Assembly (NCBI GenBank): GCA_015296065.1
Contig: DVDU01000040.1
Span: 1-41,452 of the forward strand
Origin: Oscillatoriaceae cyanobacterium M33_DOE_052
GTDB taxonomy: Bacteria > Cyanobacteriota > Cyanobacteriia > Cyanobacteriales > Laspinemataceae
Direction: 5' to 3'
Length of the DNA: 41,452 bases
The translations under genes were made by a program, and so were the position numbers. Shown here piece after piece: positions 1-7,615 of this stretch; positions within the stretch are counted from its first letter, which is position 1, and the number at the start of each line of letters is the position of its first letter. The notes below the pieces were generated by a model. That model ran no database searches, was not told where the DNA came from, and was given only the letters and a program-made list of their open reading frames with translations.

Positions 1-48
1 GTCCCTCAAGATGTATTTGAGAATCATGGAGAATGAATATTTAGTCAT
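1..48 (-). CDS. Start of an outward-reading gene, cut by the window edge (left copy)
   Basis: Reading leftwards from an ATG complement at 46-48 gives MTKYSFSMILKYILRD, then the window ends. An AAGGAG ribosome binding site lies at 56-61 and an extended -10 promoter at 82-90. The same 139 bp occur at the right end, so one multicopy gene appears to flank the window on both sides. I do not recognise the 16 visible residues. A transposase or another repeated gene would fit the duplication, but this is a guess. Confidence 0.5.
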   Translation of the reverse strand, partial: MTKYSFSMILKYILRD

Positions 49-140
49 GCTTAAACTCCTTTTTTTTTATCTGCGGCTCTCATTATAACATAATTGTGGC
101 TATTTTTACCACTTTTTTATTGACATTCAACACTTCTGGT
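2..140. repeat. Left arm of a 139-bp perfect terminal inverted repeat
   Basis: Bases 2-140 are the exact reverse complement of 41314-41452, read base by base; identity stops at base 141. The arm contains the start of an outward-reading gene (ATG complement at 46-48), its ribosome binding site, its promoter, and the last 18 codons of the vapC-like reading frame found intact only at the right end. Either this is a real inverted duplication, for example the end of a multicopy element, or both ends of an assembled contig stop in the same repeat. Confidence 0.95.
82..111 (-). promoter_or_regulatory. Extended -10 promoter for the left outward gene
   Basis: On the minus strand a TGTTATAAT block (extended -10, complement at 82-90) lies about 35 bases before the ATG. 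A weak TGGTAA -35 candidate sits at complement 106-111 with an 18-base spacer. It is the mirror copy of the promoter at 41343-41372. No experimental evidence. Confidence 0.5.
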
Positions 141-168
141 CAATTATCAATTATCAATTGTTAATTGT
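141..168. repeat. Short AT-rich CAATTAT tandem repeat
   Basis: Immediately inside the left terminal repeat is a short run of CAATTAT/CAATTGT heptamers. The same heptamer is repeated about six times at 27598-27647 downstream of hoxH. It lies between the terminal repeat and the stop codon of the permease gene, so the junction of the 139-bp repeat falls directly in a simple repeat. Confidence 0.7.
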
Positions 169-1386
169 TTAAGAACCACGTAAGGCGATAATTGGGTCGA
201 GTTTAGCTGCTTGTTTGGCAGGGAAAATGCCGAAAAATAAGCCGGTGGCGCCAGAAAAGCTGGTGGCAAGTAATACTGCCCCCCCCGAAACCCCTGCCTG
301 AAAGGGCGTGAAACTGGCAATTAAAATGATCCCACCCACGGCGACACCGGTGCCCACTAGCCCGCCGGTGATGGCTAAGAGTGCGGATTCAATGATAAAT
401 TGAATCAGGATATCTTGCTGGGATGCACCGATCGCCTTGCGCAACCCAATTTCTTTAGTGCGCTCTGTGACTGCCACCAACATGATATTAGTAATGCCAA
501 TTCCGCCCACCAGGAGGGAAATGCTCGCCACCGCTGCTAAGAGCAGGGTTAAGGCGCCGGTAATGGCATTAAAAGTGGTGAGTAAGTCCTTTTGACTGCG
601 GACGGTAAAATCATCTTCATCGACGATTTGGTGTCGCAGTCGCAGTAGGTTTTCAATTTGAAATTTGGTGACGCTCATGGTGCTGACAGAGGGCGCGGCA
701 ATGTAGATAAAGGAAACGGGAATGCCGTAAGGAGAACGGGTGCCAGCAATTTGGTTGGCCATCGTGGTGATGGGGAGCAAGGCGGTTTCATCGTAATTGG
801 TGCCGAAGGATGTGCCTTTGGGTTTCATAACGCCAATTACTTCCAGGCTGACATTTTTAATGCGTACTTTTTGGCCGATCGGGTTGGCATTGCCAAACAG
901 TGCGGTAGCGAGGTCGGCTCCGAGGGCAACCACTTGGTTTTGCCGCTGCACGTCCATATCGGAGATAAACCGCCCTTCGGCTACTTCAAAGTTCCGCACT
1001 TTCACGAAGTCGGGAGTAGTGCCGAAAATTAAGGCGGAAAAGTTTTTATTTTGATAGCGGACAGTTTCTGAGCCGTTGAGTTCTGGGGATACTCCCTGAA
1101 TGTTGGGGACTTGGGCGGCGATGGCTTCGGCGTCGGCAACTACTAGGGTTTGGGGTGTGCCTCCTGGCAGGCGTCGCGCTTCCCGACTGCCAGGGGAAAC
1201 GAATAGGACGTTGGTGCCTAGGGATTCGATTTGACCGGAAATGTATTTTTGGGCTCCTTCGCCGATGCCGATGGTGGCGATCGTCGCGGCATTGCCGATG
1301 ATGATTCCTAACATCGTTAGGCTGGTGCGCATTTTATTCGCTACCAGGGTTTGTACTGCCATTTTGACGCTTTCGAGTATGTTCAT
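169..1386 (-). CDS. MacB/FtsX-type ABC transporter permease
   Basis: A 405-residue inner-membrane permease subunit of a MacB-like ABC exporter. The N-terminal helix (about residues 18-40, following ESVKMAVQTLVANKMRTSL) is followed by a MacB periplasmic core domain (about 45-235). Three helices of the FtsX permease domain follow (about 275-395), including the family hallmark LLVGGIGITNIMLVAVTERT and the coupling segment EIGLRKAIGAS. The length matches the family. No ATPase subunit or membrane-fusion protein is present in the window; they may lie beyond the left edge or elsewhere. The ATG at 1386 sits 14 bases after the WD40 stop, so the two genes are probably co-transcribed. The substrate cannot be told from sequence. 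Confidence 0.93.
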   Translation of the reverse strand: MNILESVKMAVQTLVANKMRTSLTMLGIIIGNAATIATIGIGEGAQKYISGQIESLGTNVLFVSPGSREARRLPGGTPQTLVVADAEAIAAQVPNIQGVSPELNGSETVRYQNKNFSALIFGTTPDFVKVRNFEVAEGRFISDMDVQRQNQVVALGADLATALFGNANPIGQKVRIKNVSLEVIGVMKPKGTSFGTNYDETALLPITTMANQIAGTRSPYGIPVSFIYIAAPSVSTMSVTKFQIENLLRLRHQIVDEDDFTVRSQKDLLTTFNAITGALTLLLAAVASISLLVGGIGITNIMLVAVTERTKEIGLRKAIGASQQDILIQFIIESALLAITGGLVGTGVAVGGIILIASFTPFQAGVSGGAVLLATSFSGATGLFFGIFPAKQAAKLDPIIALRGS

Positions 1387-1400
1387 ATTTCCCCGATGTT

Positions 1401-2504
1401 TTATGAGCCCTCTAGGCGCCAGATTTTAATCGTGTTATCGGCACTGCCACTAATGAGGGTTTTGCCGTCGGCGGTGAAGGCAACACAAGTGACGGGGGCA
1501 GTATGTCCATTCTCCCCGGTGAGAGTGTCGATCGCGGCGCCGTTGCTGGTATTCCACAGCTTAATTGTATTGTCGGCACTGGCGGAGGCGAGTATTTGTC
1601 CGTCAGGAGAAAATGCCAGGGAACTCACCCACTGAAAATGCCGCGCCAGGGTACTTTGCTGGGTTCCGGTGTCCATATTCCATAGTTTGATGCTGCCGTC
1701 GGTGCTGCCAGAAGCCAGGGTTTGACCATCGGGAGAAAAGGTGACGGCTAACACTGCCTGGGAATGTCCCTGTAAAACCCGGTTTTTCCTGCCTCCTCCC
1801 AGGTTCCAAATGCGCACGGTGCGGTCATAACTGCCTGATGCCAGGGTTTTGCCATCGGGAGAAAAGGCAACAGACCACACATAGCTATCATGTCCTCTGA
1901 AGGTACGCTCTTCAGTGGCAGTTTCTAGGTTCCAGAGTTTGACGGTGCGATCGGGACTGGCACTGGCGAGGGTTCTGCCATCAGGACTAATCGCCACAGC
2001 GCGGACAGAATAGGAATGGCCCTTGACAGTACGCACCAGCTCCCGTGTTTCCAAGTTCCATACTTTGATGGTTTCGTCACCACTACCAGAAGCCAGGGTT
2101 TTGCCATCAGGGCTGATAGCTACGGACCGCACCTCCCGGGCGTCCTGAAACAAGGTGGTGATTTCCGACCCAGTTTCCAAATTCCACAGGCGAATTGTTC
2201 TATCCCTACTCCCGGAAACTAGCATTTTCCCATCAGGACTGATGGCAATGGTGTTTACCCAGCTACTGTGACCGGACAGGGTTTTGCTGAAAATGTATTT
2301 TTTGGGCGCAGTTGGCGCGGGAGTCTGTGAAGCTGGTGGTGTGGGGGTAGGGGTGGAAGTGTCGGTAGCTTCCCCCACGGCTGAAATCTGCGATCGCCCG
2401 ATGTTACCGGTGGCGGTAGGCCCCCACGCCAATACAGCGAGACAACCAGCAATCAGAAACGGGCGCCAATTGCATTTTATGTTGGAATTGCGAGGGTTGG
2501 GCAT
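1401..2504 (-). CDS. Membrane-anchored seven-bladed WD40 repeat protein
   Basis: A WD40 protein with a lysine-rich start, one hydrophobic segment (FLIAGCLAVLAWG) and a Pro/Thr-rich linker. Seven WD repeats follow, each with a GH...SPDGK.LASGS.D.TIK.WN pattern, enough to close one beta-propeller. The topology suggests a signal anchor with an extracytoplasmic propeller that acts as a protein-binding scaffold. I chose the ATG at 2504; an in-frame TTG at 2537 would add 11 residues including KKKK. The gene ends 14 bases before the permease start, and a decayed permease copy lies just upstream, so the pair may form a functional unit with the exporter (inference). The binding partner is unknown. Confidence 0.9.
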   Translation of the reverse strand: MPNPRNSNIKCNWRPFLIAGCLAVLAWGPTATGNIGRSQISAVGEATDTSTPTPTPPASQTPAPTAPKKYIFSKTLSGHSSWVNTIAISPDGKMLVSGSRDRTIRLWNLETGSEITTLFQDAREVRSVAISPDGKTLASGSGDETIKVWNLETRELVRTVKGHSYSVRAVAISPDGRTLASASPDRTVKLWNLETATEERTFRGHDSYVWSVAFSPDGKTLASGSYDRTVRIWNLGGGRKNRVLQGHSQAVLAVTFSPDGQTLASGSTDGSIKLWNMDTGTQQSTLARHFQWVSSLAFSPDGQILASASADNTIKLWNTSNGAAIDTLTGENGHTAPVTCVAFTADGKTLISGSADNTIKIWRLEGS

Positions 2505-2589
2505 GGGTCGCTTTTTTTTCTTGGGGGGTTGAGTCAATATTTTTTCCAGTTCGTTTGAAAATATACAATCTTAAATGTTCCGCACCGAA

Positions 2590-2976
2590 GATGACCGCAG
2601 AGCCACGAGAGGTCTAGTTTGCCAGCTTGTTGGGTGCTGAAAATCCCGAAAAACAGCCCAATATTACCGGAGATCCCCGTAGTTAGACAAATCGGTACTA
2701 GGGAAACTGCTGCTCTCAAGGGGGTAAAGACTCTCAATCAAAAGCGCTCTTGCCGCCGCCAGTGGGCGGCGAGACGCCCACCAGGAGAGAGATGCTGACG
2801 GTTAGCGGCGAGCATTCTTCTTTTTTTTGGGGGGTCAGTGCCCCCGTCACCGTCCCTGGAATTCATCTCCGGCGGAAATCGAGATCAAGGTCAAGTCTAA
2901 GCCAAGGTGTTGCGCCGCTTGTTGGCTACCAGGGTATGTCCCGCCATTTTTACACTTTCGATCACATTCCTCTGAT
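2590..2976 (-). pseudogene. Decayed remnant of a second MacB-type permease
   Basis: On the minus strand near 2906-2976 one reads VIESVKMAGHTLVANKRRN followed by a stop, closely matching the N-terminus of the intact permease at 169-1386 (ILESVKMAVQTLVANKMRT). Near 2750-2800 is DNA resembling the LLVGGIGITN segment. From 2737 to about 2600 one reads FTPLRAAVSLVPICLTT, then GLFFGIFSTQQAGKLD, matching the C-terminus of the intact gene (FTPFQAGVSGG, GLFFGIFPAKQAAKLD). After that the frame shifts, and PLVALRSS in the neighbouring frame matches PIIALRGS. The whole periplasmic domain is missing and there are stops and frameshifts. This looks like a tandem duplicate that decayed on the far side of the WD40 gene. 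Confidence 0.85.
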
Positions 2977-3407
2977 TGGAACTTGTTTAATTGTCTTTGG
3001 CGATTAAACTCTCTTGATTGGTCCGTCACCATTTCTCACATCAAATCTGGTGAATTTGGCAGATTTAGGTTTTTGTAAAAATTTTCCTCAAATATTGTAA
3101 CGATTTATTTCTGAATTTGCCCAATCTAGACATAAATCGTTGCCATTCCCTAATGGGGCTCTGGTGGCGGTATGGTCTAGGATTGGTGAGGAGGATACGG
3201 CTTGATGGGACGGACCAAAGGTGATGGGGGAAATTGGCGCTGGAACTGCTCGATCGCTACTTTTTATGAGAAAATATATGTAGAAAACCTCAAAACACCC
3301 TGGGATTTGTCATTGGTCATTTTTCCTTGGTCATTTGTCATAGCACAAGTGAGAAATCACCAATCACAAATCACAAGTTCAGATTAGCCAAACAAGGGAG
3401 GTACGTT
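2977..3407. other. Gene-free stretch between permease remnant and small membrane protein
   Basis: No convincing gene. The short open frames here lack ribosome binding sites and recognisable protein character. The right part (about 3310-3380) contains dispersed repeats of the TCATTTGTC/GACAAATGA family, also seen in the hox spacers. A GGGAGG ribosome binding site at 3395-3401 belongs to the next gene. Confidence 0.6.
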
Positions 3408-3938
3408 ATGATTGGATGGATTAATTTTACGGTACTGATTTTAGCGGCGGCGTTGTTTGTGTATTTTTACTTAAAAAGCGCCTTGCCGGGAGCTTTGGCG
3501 AAAAAAATCGGGGCGTTGGCTTATGGGGAATGCCAAAAATACCGCTCCATTGCTTCTCTGCTAATGATGGTAGTGGGGATCGACTATGTATTTTATTTCC
3601 TTTACCCCATCCCGTTGCCCATACCCCAAACTTTCCCCTGGAGTTGGTGGGTTTCTGCTGCCATCTCAGGAGTAGTTGCCCTGAGCGCTGCCTACCTCTG
3701 GTGGGGTGAGATGAACGACGCTCCTGCCAACCACCACTGGCAATTTGCCAGCGAATTGCCTTTCTGGTGCGCGATCGCCTTTTTGCTCCACTCCCCCTTT
3801 CTCGCCCTATTTTCCCTCATCTGGGTGCCCGTATTTCTCCTGGGTGCTTGGCTGGAAAATCAGGACCTGACCGCACGCCACCACCAGGTAACTGGCAATT
3901 ACACCAAGAAAAATGGTGGCCACCTCATGGCCAACTAA
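3408..3938 (+). CDS. Small integral membrane protein, possibly a degenerate ICMT-family methyltransferase
   Basis: A 176-residue protein starting at ATG 3408, seven bases after a clear GGGAGG site; an upstream extension to 3327 would run through repeat DNA and is rejected. It has a hydrophobic N-terminus (FTVLILAAALFVYFYLKSA), helices near 45-70 and 82-103, and a hydrophobic stretch ELPFWCAIAFLLHSPFLAL near 125-145. These blocks and their order resemble cyanobacterial isoprenylcysteine carboxyl methyltransferase-like proteins as I remember them. The segment that should precede ELPFW, with a RHPxxxGE-type SAM/substrate motif, is replaced by a short polar stretch (NDAPANHHWQFAS). The C-terminus (VTGNYTKKNGGHLMAN) also does not look like the family. 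It may be a broken gene or a divergent catalytically dead one. Confidence 0.6.
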   Translation: MIGWINFTVLILAAALFVYFYLKSALPGALAKKIGALAYGECQKYRSIASLLMMVVGIDYVFYFLYPIPLPIPQTFPWSWWVSAAISGVVALSAAYLWWGEMNDAPANHHWQFASELPFWCAIAFLLHSPFLALFSLIWVPVFLLGAWLENQDLTARHHQVTGNYTKKNGGHLMAN

Positions 3939-4348
3939 AATCATGGCCAAGCATTTAGGGGATACTCAGATAATCTGCTCTGAATGATTTACTGATACCT
4001 CGGTGTCGAGAATTCTCCATTAGATAACTGAATTTGCCCATGCAATGGCCAGGAGGTATGATCCCAAAATTAAGCCAAAATTACCAGGTTTCTCAACCGG
4101 TTTCTCCAGTAGGGGCGAAGGATTCCGCAATTGATTTCTCCTGTAGGGATTAATGATGACGGCGGAATGCTTTGCCCCTACTGATTGCACAGGCATTCCG
4201 GCGAGAAACCTTGCCAGCAAAGGGGTTGGCATTACCACAGAATTTCACCAAAAGCCAGTCTTAAGATCTTCTTCCACAACAACGGCGGAGAATCGGGCTA
4301 ACCTGATCGGAGAGTTGATGCTTTTGCCAGAGAGCAGAGTGAGCAAAA
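3939..4348. other. Repeat-bearing intergenic region upstream of gnd
   Basis: No gene is supported. The region holds a hairpin repeat (4109-4181). A 72-codon minus-strand frame across it has no ribosome binding site and covers the repeat. The gnd promoter probably lies in the last 150 bases, but no clear -35/-10 pair stands out. Confidence 0.6.
4109..4181. repeat. Palindromic dispersed repeat (GTAGGGGCGAAG family)
   Basis: The 20-base arm GTAGGGGCGAAGGATTCCGC at 4109-4128 is mirrored by an inverted arm at 4162-4181 with two mismatches, around a 33-base loop. This is a short non-coding REP/MITE-like element. It resembles in style, but not in full sequence, the GTAGGGGCACGG palindromes found at four other places in the window. 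Confidence 0.75.
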
Positions 4349-5761
4349 ATGACTAAGCAGAAATTTGGGGTTATCGGATTAGCCGTGATGGGGGAAAACC
4401 TGGCTCTGAACGTGGAGCGCAATGGGTTTCCCGTCGCCGTTTACAACCGCACTAGCTCCGTTACCGATGGGTTCATGGCCAAAAGGGCCCAAGGCAAGAA
4501 CGTCAAACCCACCTATTCCCTGGAGGAATTCGTTGCCTCCCTGGAACGTCCCCGCCGGATTTTGATTATGGTCAAAGCTGGCAAACCAGTAGATGGAGTG
4601 ATTGACCAGCTCAAACCCCTCCTGGAACCAGGAGATATGATTATCGATGGGGGCAACTCTCTTTATGAAGATACAGACCGTAGGGTGGCTGATTTAGAAG
4701 CAACGGGACTGCGGTATATCGGTATGGGAGTCAGCGGCGGTGAAGAGGGTGCCCTCAATGGACCGAGCTTGATGCCGGGAGGTACGAAAGAAGCATATGA
4801 GGAAATCGAGGCGATCGTCACGAAAATCGCCGCCCAAGTAGATGATGGCCCCTGCGTCACCTACATCGGCCCCAAAGGTGCCGGTCACTACGTGAAAATG
4901 GTTCACAACGGCATAGAATATGGCGATATGCAGCTCATCGCCGAAGCCTACGATTTACTCAAAAATGCCCTCGGTCTCGACCATCAACAGCTCCATGAAG
5001 TTTTCGCCGAGTGGAACACCACCGACGAACTCAACTCCTTTTTAATCGAAATCACCGCCGACATCTTCAAACAAATTGACCCGGACACCGGGATGCCTTT
5101 AGTCGAATTAATTCTCGACGCCGCCGGACAAAAAGGCACGGGTCGCTGGACGGCTGTTACTGCCCTAGAATTAGGCGTACCTATTCCTACCATTATCGCC
5201 GCTCTCACCGGTCGGATTATCTCATCTTACAAACCAGAGCGCGTCGCCGCCAGCAAAGAATTAACCGGCCCTACCGGCAAATATGAAGGTGATGTCAAGG
5301 AATTTATCACCAAAGTCCGCGATGCCCTCTATTGTTCCAAGATTTGCTCATACGCTCAAGGTATGGCACTCCTGAGCAAGGCTTCTCAAGAGTTTAACTA
5401 CAATTTGGATTTGAGCGAAATTGCCCGGATTTGGAAAGGCGGCTGCATCATCCGCGCTGGCTTTTTGAACAAAATCAAACGGGCTTTTAAGGACAATCCC
5501 ACCCTGCCTAATTTGCTCCTGGCTCCGGAATTCAAGCAGACAATTTTAGACCGACAGCAAGCATGGCGGGATGTATTAGTAGTTTCTAATACTCTGGGTA
5601 TTCCCGTACCGGCGTTTAGCGCCAGTTTGGATTATTTTGACAGCTACCGCCGCGCCAGTTTACCCCAAAATCTGACGCAAGCGCAGCGGGATTATTTTGG
5701 CGCTCATACTTATCAGCGGGTGGATAAAGAAGGCGCTTTCCACACGGAATGGGGTAAGTAA
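4349..5761 (+). CDS. gnd: 6-phosphogluconate dehydrogenase, decarboxylating
   Basis: A 470-residue enzyme that oxidises and decarboxylates 6-phosphogluconate to ribulose 5-phosphate with NADP+ in the oxidative pentose phosphate pathway, the main cyanobacterial route for dark sugar catabolism. It has an N-terminal Rossmann motif GLAVMGENLALN (about residues 10-21), the substrate loop GMGVSGGEEGALNGPSLMPG (about 126-145) and the catalytic segment GHYVKMVHNGIEYGD with the essential Lys and Asn. The C-terminal tail AHTYQRVDKEGAFHTEW reaches into the partner subunit. The length is normal and the reading frame intact. The start is ATG 4349. It stands alone, followed by a repeat-filled gap and a restriction-modification pair. 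Confidence 0.98.
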   Translation: MTKQKFGVIGLAVMGENLALNVERNGFPVAVYNRTSSVTDGFMAKRAQGKNVKPTYSLEEFVASLERPRRILIMVKAGKPVDGVIDQLKPLLEPGDMIIDGGNSLYEDTDRRVADLEATGLRYIGMGVSGGEEGALNGPSLMPGGTKEAYEEIEAIVTKIAAQVDDGPCVTYIGPKGAGHYVKMVHNGIEYGDMQLIAEAYDLLKNALGLDHQQLHEVFAEWNTTDELNSFLIEITADIFKQIDPDTGMPLVELILDAAGQKGTGRWTAVTALELGVPIPTIIAALTGRIISSYKPERVAASKELTGPTGKYEGDVKEFITKVRDALYCSKICSYAQGMALLSKASQEFNYNLDLSEIARIWKGGCIIRAGFLNKIKRAFKDNPTLPNLLLAPEFKQTILDRQQAWRDVLVVSNTLGIPVPAFSASLDYFDSYRRASLPQNLTQAQRDYFGAHTYQRVDKEGAFHTEWGK

Positions 5762-5769
5762 ATTGTAGT

Positions 5770-5883
5770 CCAGAAACCGGGTTTCTGCCACAATCTATGC
5801 TTTATCCCGAGGATTTGGTTAAGAAACCCGGTTTCTTCTCCTGGTGGGCAATGCCCACCTACCGGTGTCCAGGAAAAATACAC
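5770..5883. repeat. AGAAACCGGGTTTCT dispersed palindromic repeats and a GTGGGCA hairpin
   Basis: Between gnd and the next gene are two copies of the AGAAACC(C/G)GGTTTCT palindrome (near 5772 and 5823) and a GGTGGGCAATGCCCACC hairpin (about 5840-5858). An open frame continues upstream through this DNA to 5797, but the repeat content shows it is not coding. Confidence 0.8.
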
Positions 5884-6522
5884 ATGAGTCAAGATTTAGA
5901 AGCGATCGCCTGTCATCCCCACCCTGTTGCTCCTGATGGATTTAATGCCAACGCCAATCTTCCTTATGGCTGTAGTGGGCATCATATTATGGCCGCCATG
6001 AATAAATTTACTGATTTCCTTGGGTTGATCAATCAACAGCTTTATACCCAAGGCATATCTCGCCTTGAATCTATGTTGATGCCAGCTAATTTCAGCAGTC
6101 TAGTTGGTGAATTTATGATTGACAATATCCCCAAGCAATGTCCCAGCCTTGTCAAAAATCAATATCATAATGGTCATCCAGATCTAATTCCAGCCGATTG
6201 CTTTCCCAACAATGCCGTTCAATATACTAATGAAGGAATAGAAATCAAAGCCTCGCGGTATCTCAGGGGATGGCAAGGGCACAACCCCGAAGCTACTTGG
6301 CTGATGGTATTTGTATTTGACAGCAATCGCCCCAGCGATGCAGTTAAAGGTATTGCTCCCAAACCTTTTAGGTTCCTCCAAGTCTTAGGGGCAAGGCTGA
6401 CTAAGGCAGATTGGTCTTTTTCTGGACGTTCTGAAACTAGCCGTCGCACCATAACCGCCAGTGTCAATAATTCTGGCTATCAAAAAATGACGGCTAATGT
6501 TATTTATCAAAATTTACCATAA
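5884..6522 (+). CDS. Putative type II restriction endonuclease (PD-(D/E)xK-like)
   Basis: A 212-residue protein from ATG 5884. It contains NGHPDLIPADCF (about residues 100-111) followed some 20 residues later by EGIEIKASRYLRGWQGHNPE. This PD...ExK spacing is typical of PD-(D/E)xK nucleases, with candidate active residues in GHPD and EIKAS. It converges with a DNA methyltransferase gene at 6514-7461, and the two coding regions overlap by nine bases at their stops, the arrangement of a classical type II restriction-modification pair. I do not recognise the protein family and cannot predict the target site. Alternatively it could be an uncharacterised protein unrelated to the methylase, but motif plus context favour a nuclease. 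Confidence 0.7.
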   Translation: MSQDLEAIACHPHPVAPDGFNANANLPYGCSGHHIMAAMNKFTDFLGLINQQLYTQGISRLESMLMPANFSSLVGEFMIDNIPKQCPSLVKNQYHNGHPDLIPADCFPNNAVQYTNEGIEIKASRYLRGWQGHNPEATWLMVFVFDSNRPSDAVKGIAPKPFRFLQVLGARLTKADWSFSGRSETSRRTITASVNNSGYQKMTANVIYQNLP

Positions 6523-7461
6523 AGTCAATTGCTCTCCTGAAAGACTTGGTAACAGTTGTCCCGACTGATGCACCGCTAAAGCTGCCAGCTTGGGAATTGC
6601 CGACAGACTGATCTGATAATACGCGGGATGTCGCTCAATGCCAATAGCGGAAATGCCCAAGGCTTCTGCTGCTGCTACAGTAGAACCAGAGCCCATAAAC
6701 GGGTCTAAAATAATTCCTTCGCCCAGGGGTAACGCCGCATAAACCACTTGGCGCAAAAAAGACTGGGGTTTAAGACTGGGATGGTTAGCAATTTCCCTTT
6801 CTTGCTTGGGAGTCCTTTCGCTGAAAATCACATCATTAAAAGGATTGCCATCGGGATTGCGCCGCAAACCTCCGGTTTGGAATTCTCGCAAGCATTCACT
6901 CAGTTTCATCCCCGGTGGGATGGGCTTGCGGAAAATTCCCCAAGGCTCATAACAGCCTCGGGGCATAGAGGAAACATCGGGAAACTCCGCCTCAGCATTT
7001 TTGGGTCTATCTCCCCCTCTTAGGGTCTTCACCAGACGAATCAACTCCCCGCGAAACTCCAAACCCCCTTCCACTATAGCAGCAAATACCAATTGAGATA
7101 AAAAAGCATTACTGGCAACAAATATATGCCCTCCCGGACGCAATACCCGCCCCACCAAACTCGACCACTCAACAAAAAAACACCTTAAAGTCTCTCTCTC
7201 TTTTTTACTCAACGCGGTAAATCTAGGCAAAGGTGCCCGCTGATGACCGTCAAAACTTGGCGGCAGCCTCCAAATGCCCCCTTTTCCCTCTTCTCTTTTC
7301 AGAATTTGCTCTGACTGGTACTCTTTAACCCCATAAGGAGGGTCTGTGACTACACCATGAATGCTGTTTTCTGGCGCTTGCTGTAGCCAATCCCAGCAGT
7401 CTCCTTGGATAATTATAGAATTGCCTATGCGCTCTCCAGGAATAACTAATAATTTTTCCAT
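6514..7461 (-). CDS. Site-specific DNA methyltransferase, beta class (adenine-N6 or cytosine-N4)
   Basis: A 315-residue SAM-dependent DNA methyltransferase. The catalytic motif IV, VVTDPPYGV, is near the N-terminus (about residues 37-45). The SAM-binding motif I, ILDPFMGSGSTVAAAEALG, is near the C-terminus (about 253-271), with a central variable region likely to hold target recognition. This order (IV, recognition domain, I) defines the beta class. DPPY fits N6-adenine methylation best, but N4-cytosine cannot be excluded. It starts at ATG 7461 and converges on, and overlaps by nine bases, the putative nuclease gene at 5884-6522, presumably protecting the host from that enzyme. Confidence 0.93.
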   Translation of the reverse strand: MEKLLVIPGERIGNSIIIQGDCWDWLQQAPENSIHGVVTDPPYGVKEYQSEQILKREEGKGGIWRLPPSFDGHQRAPLPRFTALSKKERETLRCFFVEWSSLVGRVLRPGGHIFVASNAFLSQLVFAAIVEGGLEFRGELIRLVKTLRGGDRPKNAEAEFPDVSSMPRGCYEPWGIFRKPIPPGMKLSECLREFQTGGLRRNPDGNPFNDVIFSERTPKQEREIANHPSLKPQSFLRQVVYAALPLGEGIILDPFMGSGSTVAAAEALGISAIGIERHPAYYQISLSAIPKLAALAVHQSGQLLPSLSGEQLTLW

Positions 7462-7519
7462 GATTTAATATAATGTTTTGGTGTATCGAAATGATAACAT
7501 ACTGTAAATCATGCGATGG

Positions 7520-7571
7520 TTAATTCCGCCGTGCCCCTACGGCGATATGGGTAGAGACACGGCGGAATTAA
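7520..7571. repeat. Palindromic dispersed repeat / possible terminator hairpin
   Basis: TTAATTCCGCCGTGCCCCTAC at 7520-7540 is one arm (quoted without its last base in family comparisons). The inverted arm at 7551-7571 differs at two positions, and the loop is ten bases. It lies between the phosphohexomutase stop (7616, minus strand) and the methyltransferase start, so it could end the first transcript. It belongs to the GTAGGGGCACGGC family found also near 18700, 24207 and 36591. Confidence 0.75.
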
Positions 7572-7615
7572 GCGAAAAAATTGGGGGGTGGGAAATTGAT
7601 GGCCCACCCTCCAGA

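Noticed and set aside
3202-3387. 61-codon plus-strand gene
   Set aside because: Its second half is dispersed TCATTTGTC repeat DNA; no ribosome binding site.
4020-4238. 72-codon minus-strand gene upstream of gnd
   Set aside because: Covers a palindromic repeat and lacks a ribosome binding site.
5797-5883. Upstream extension of the putative nuclease gene to 5797
   Set aside because: It runs through two dispersed AAACCCGGTTT palindromes that occur non-coding elsewhere; ATG 5884 is the natural start.
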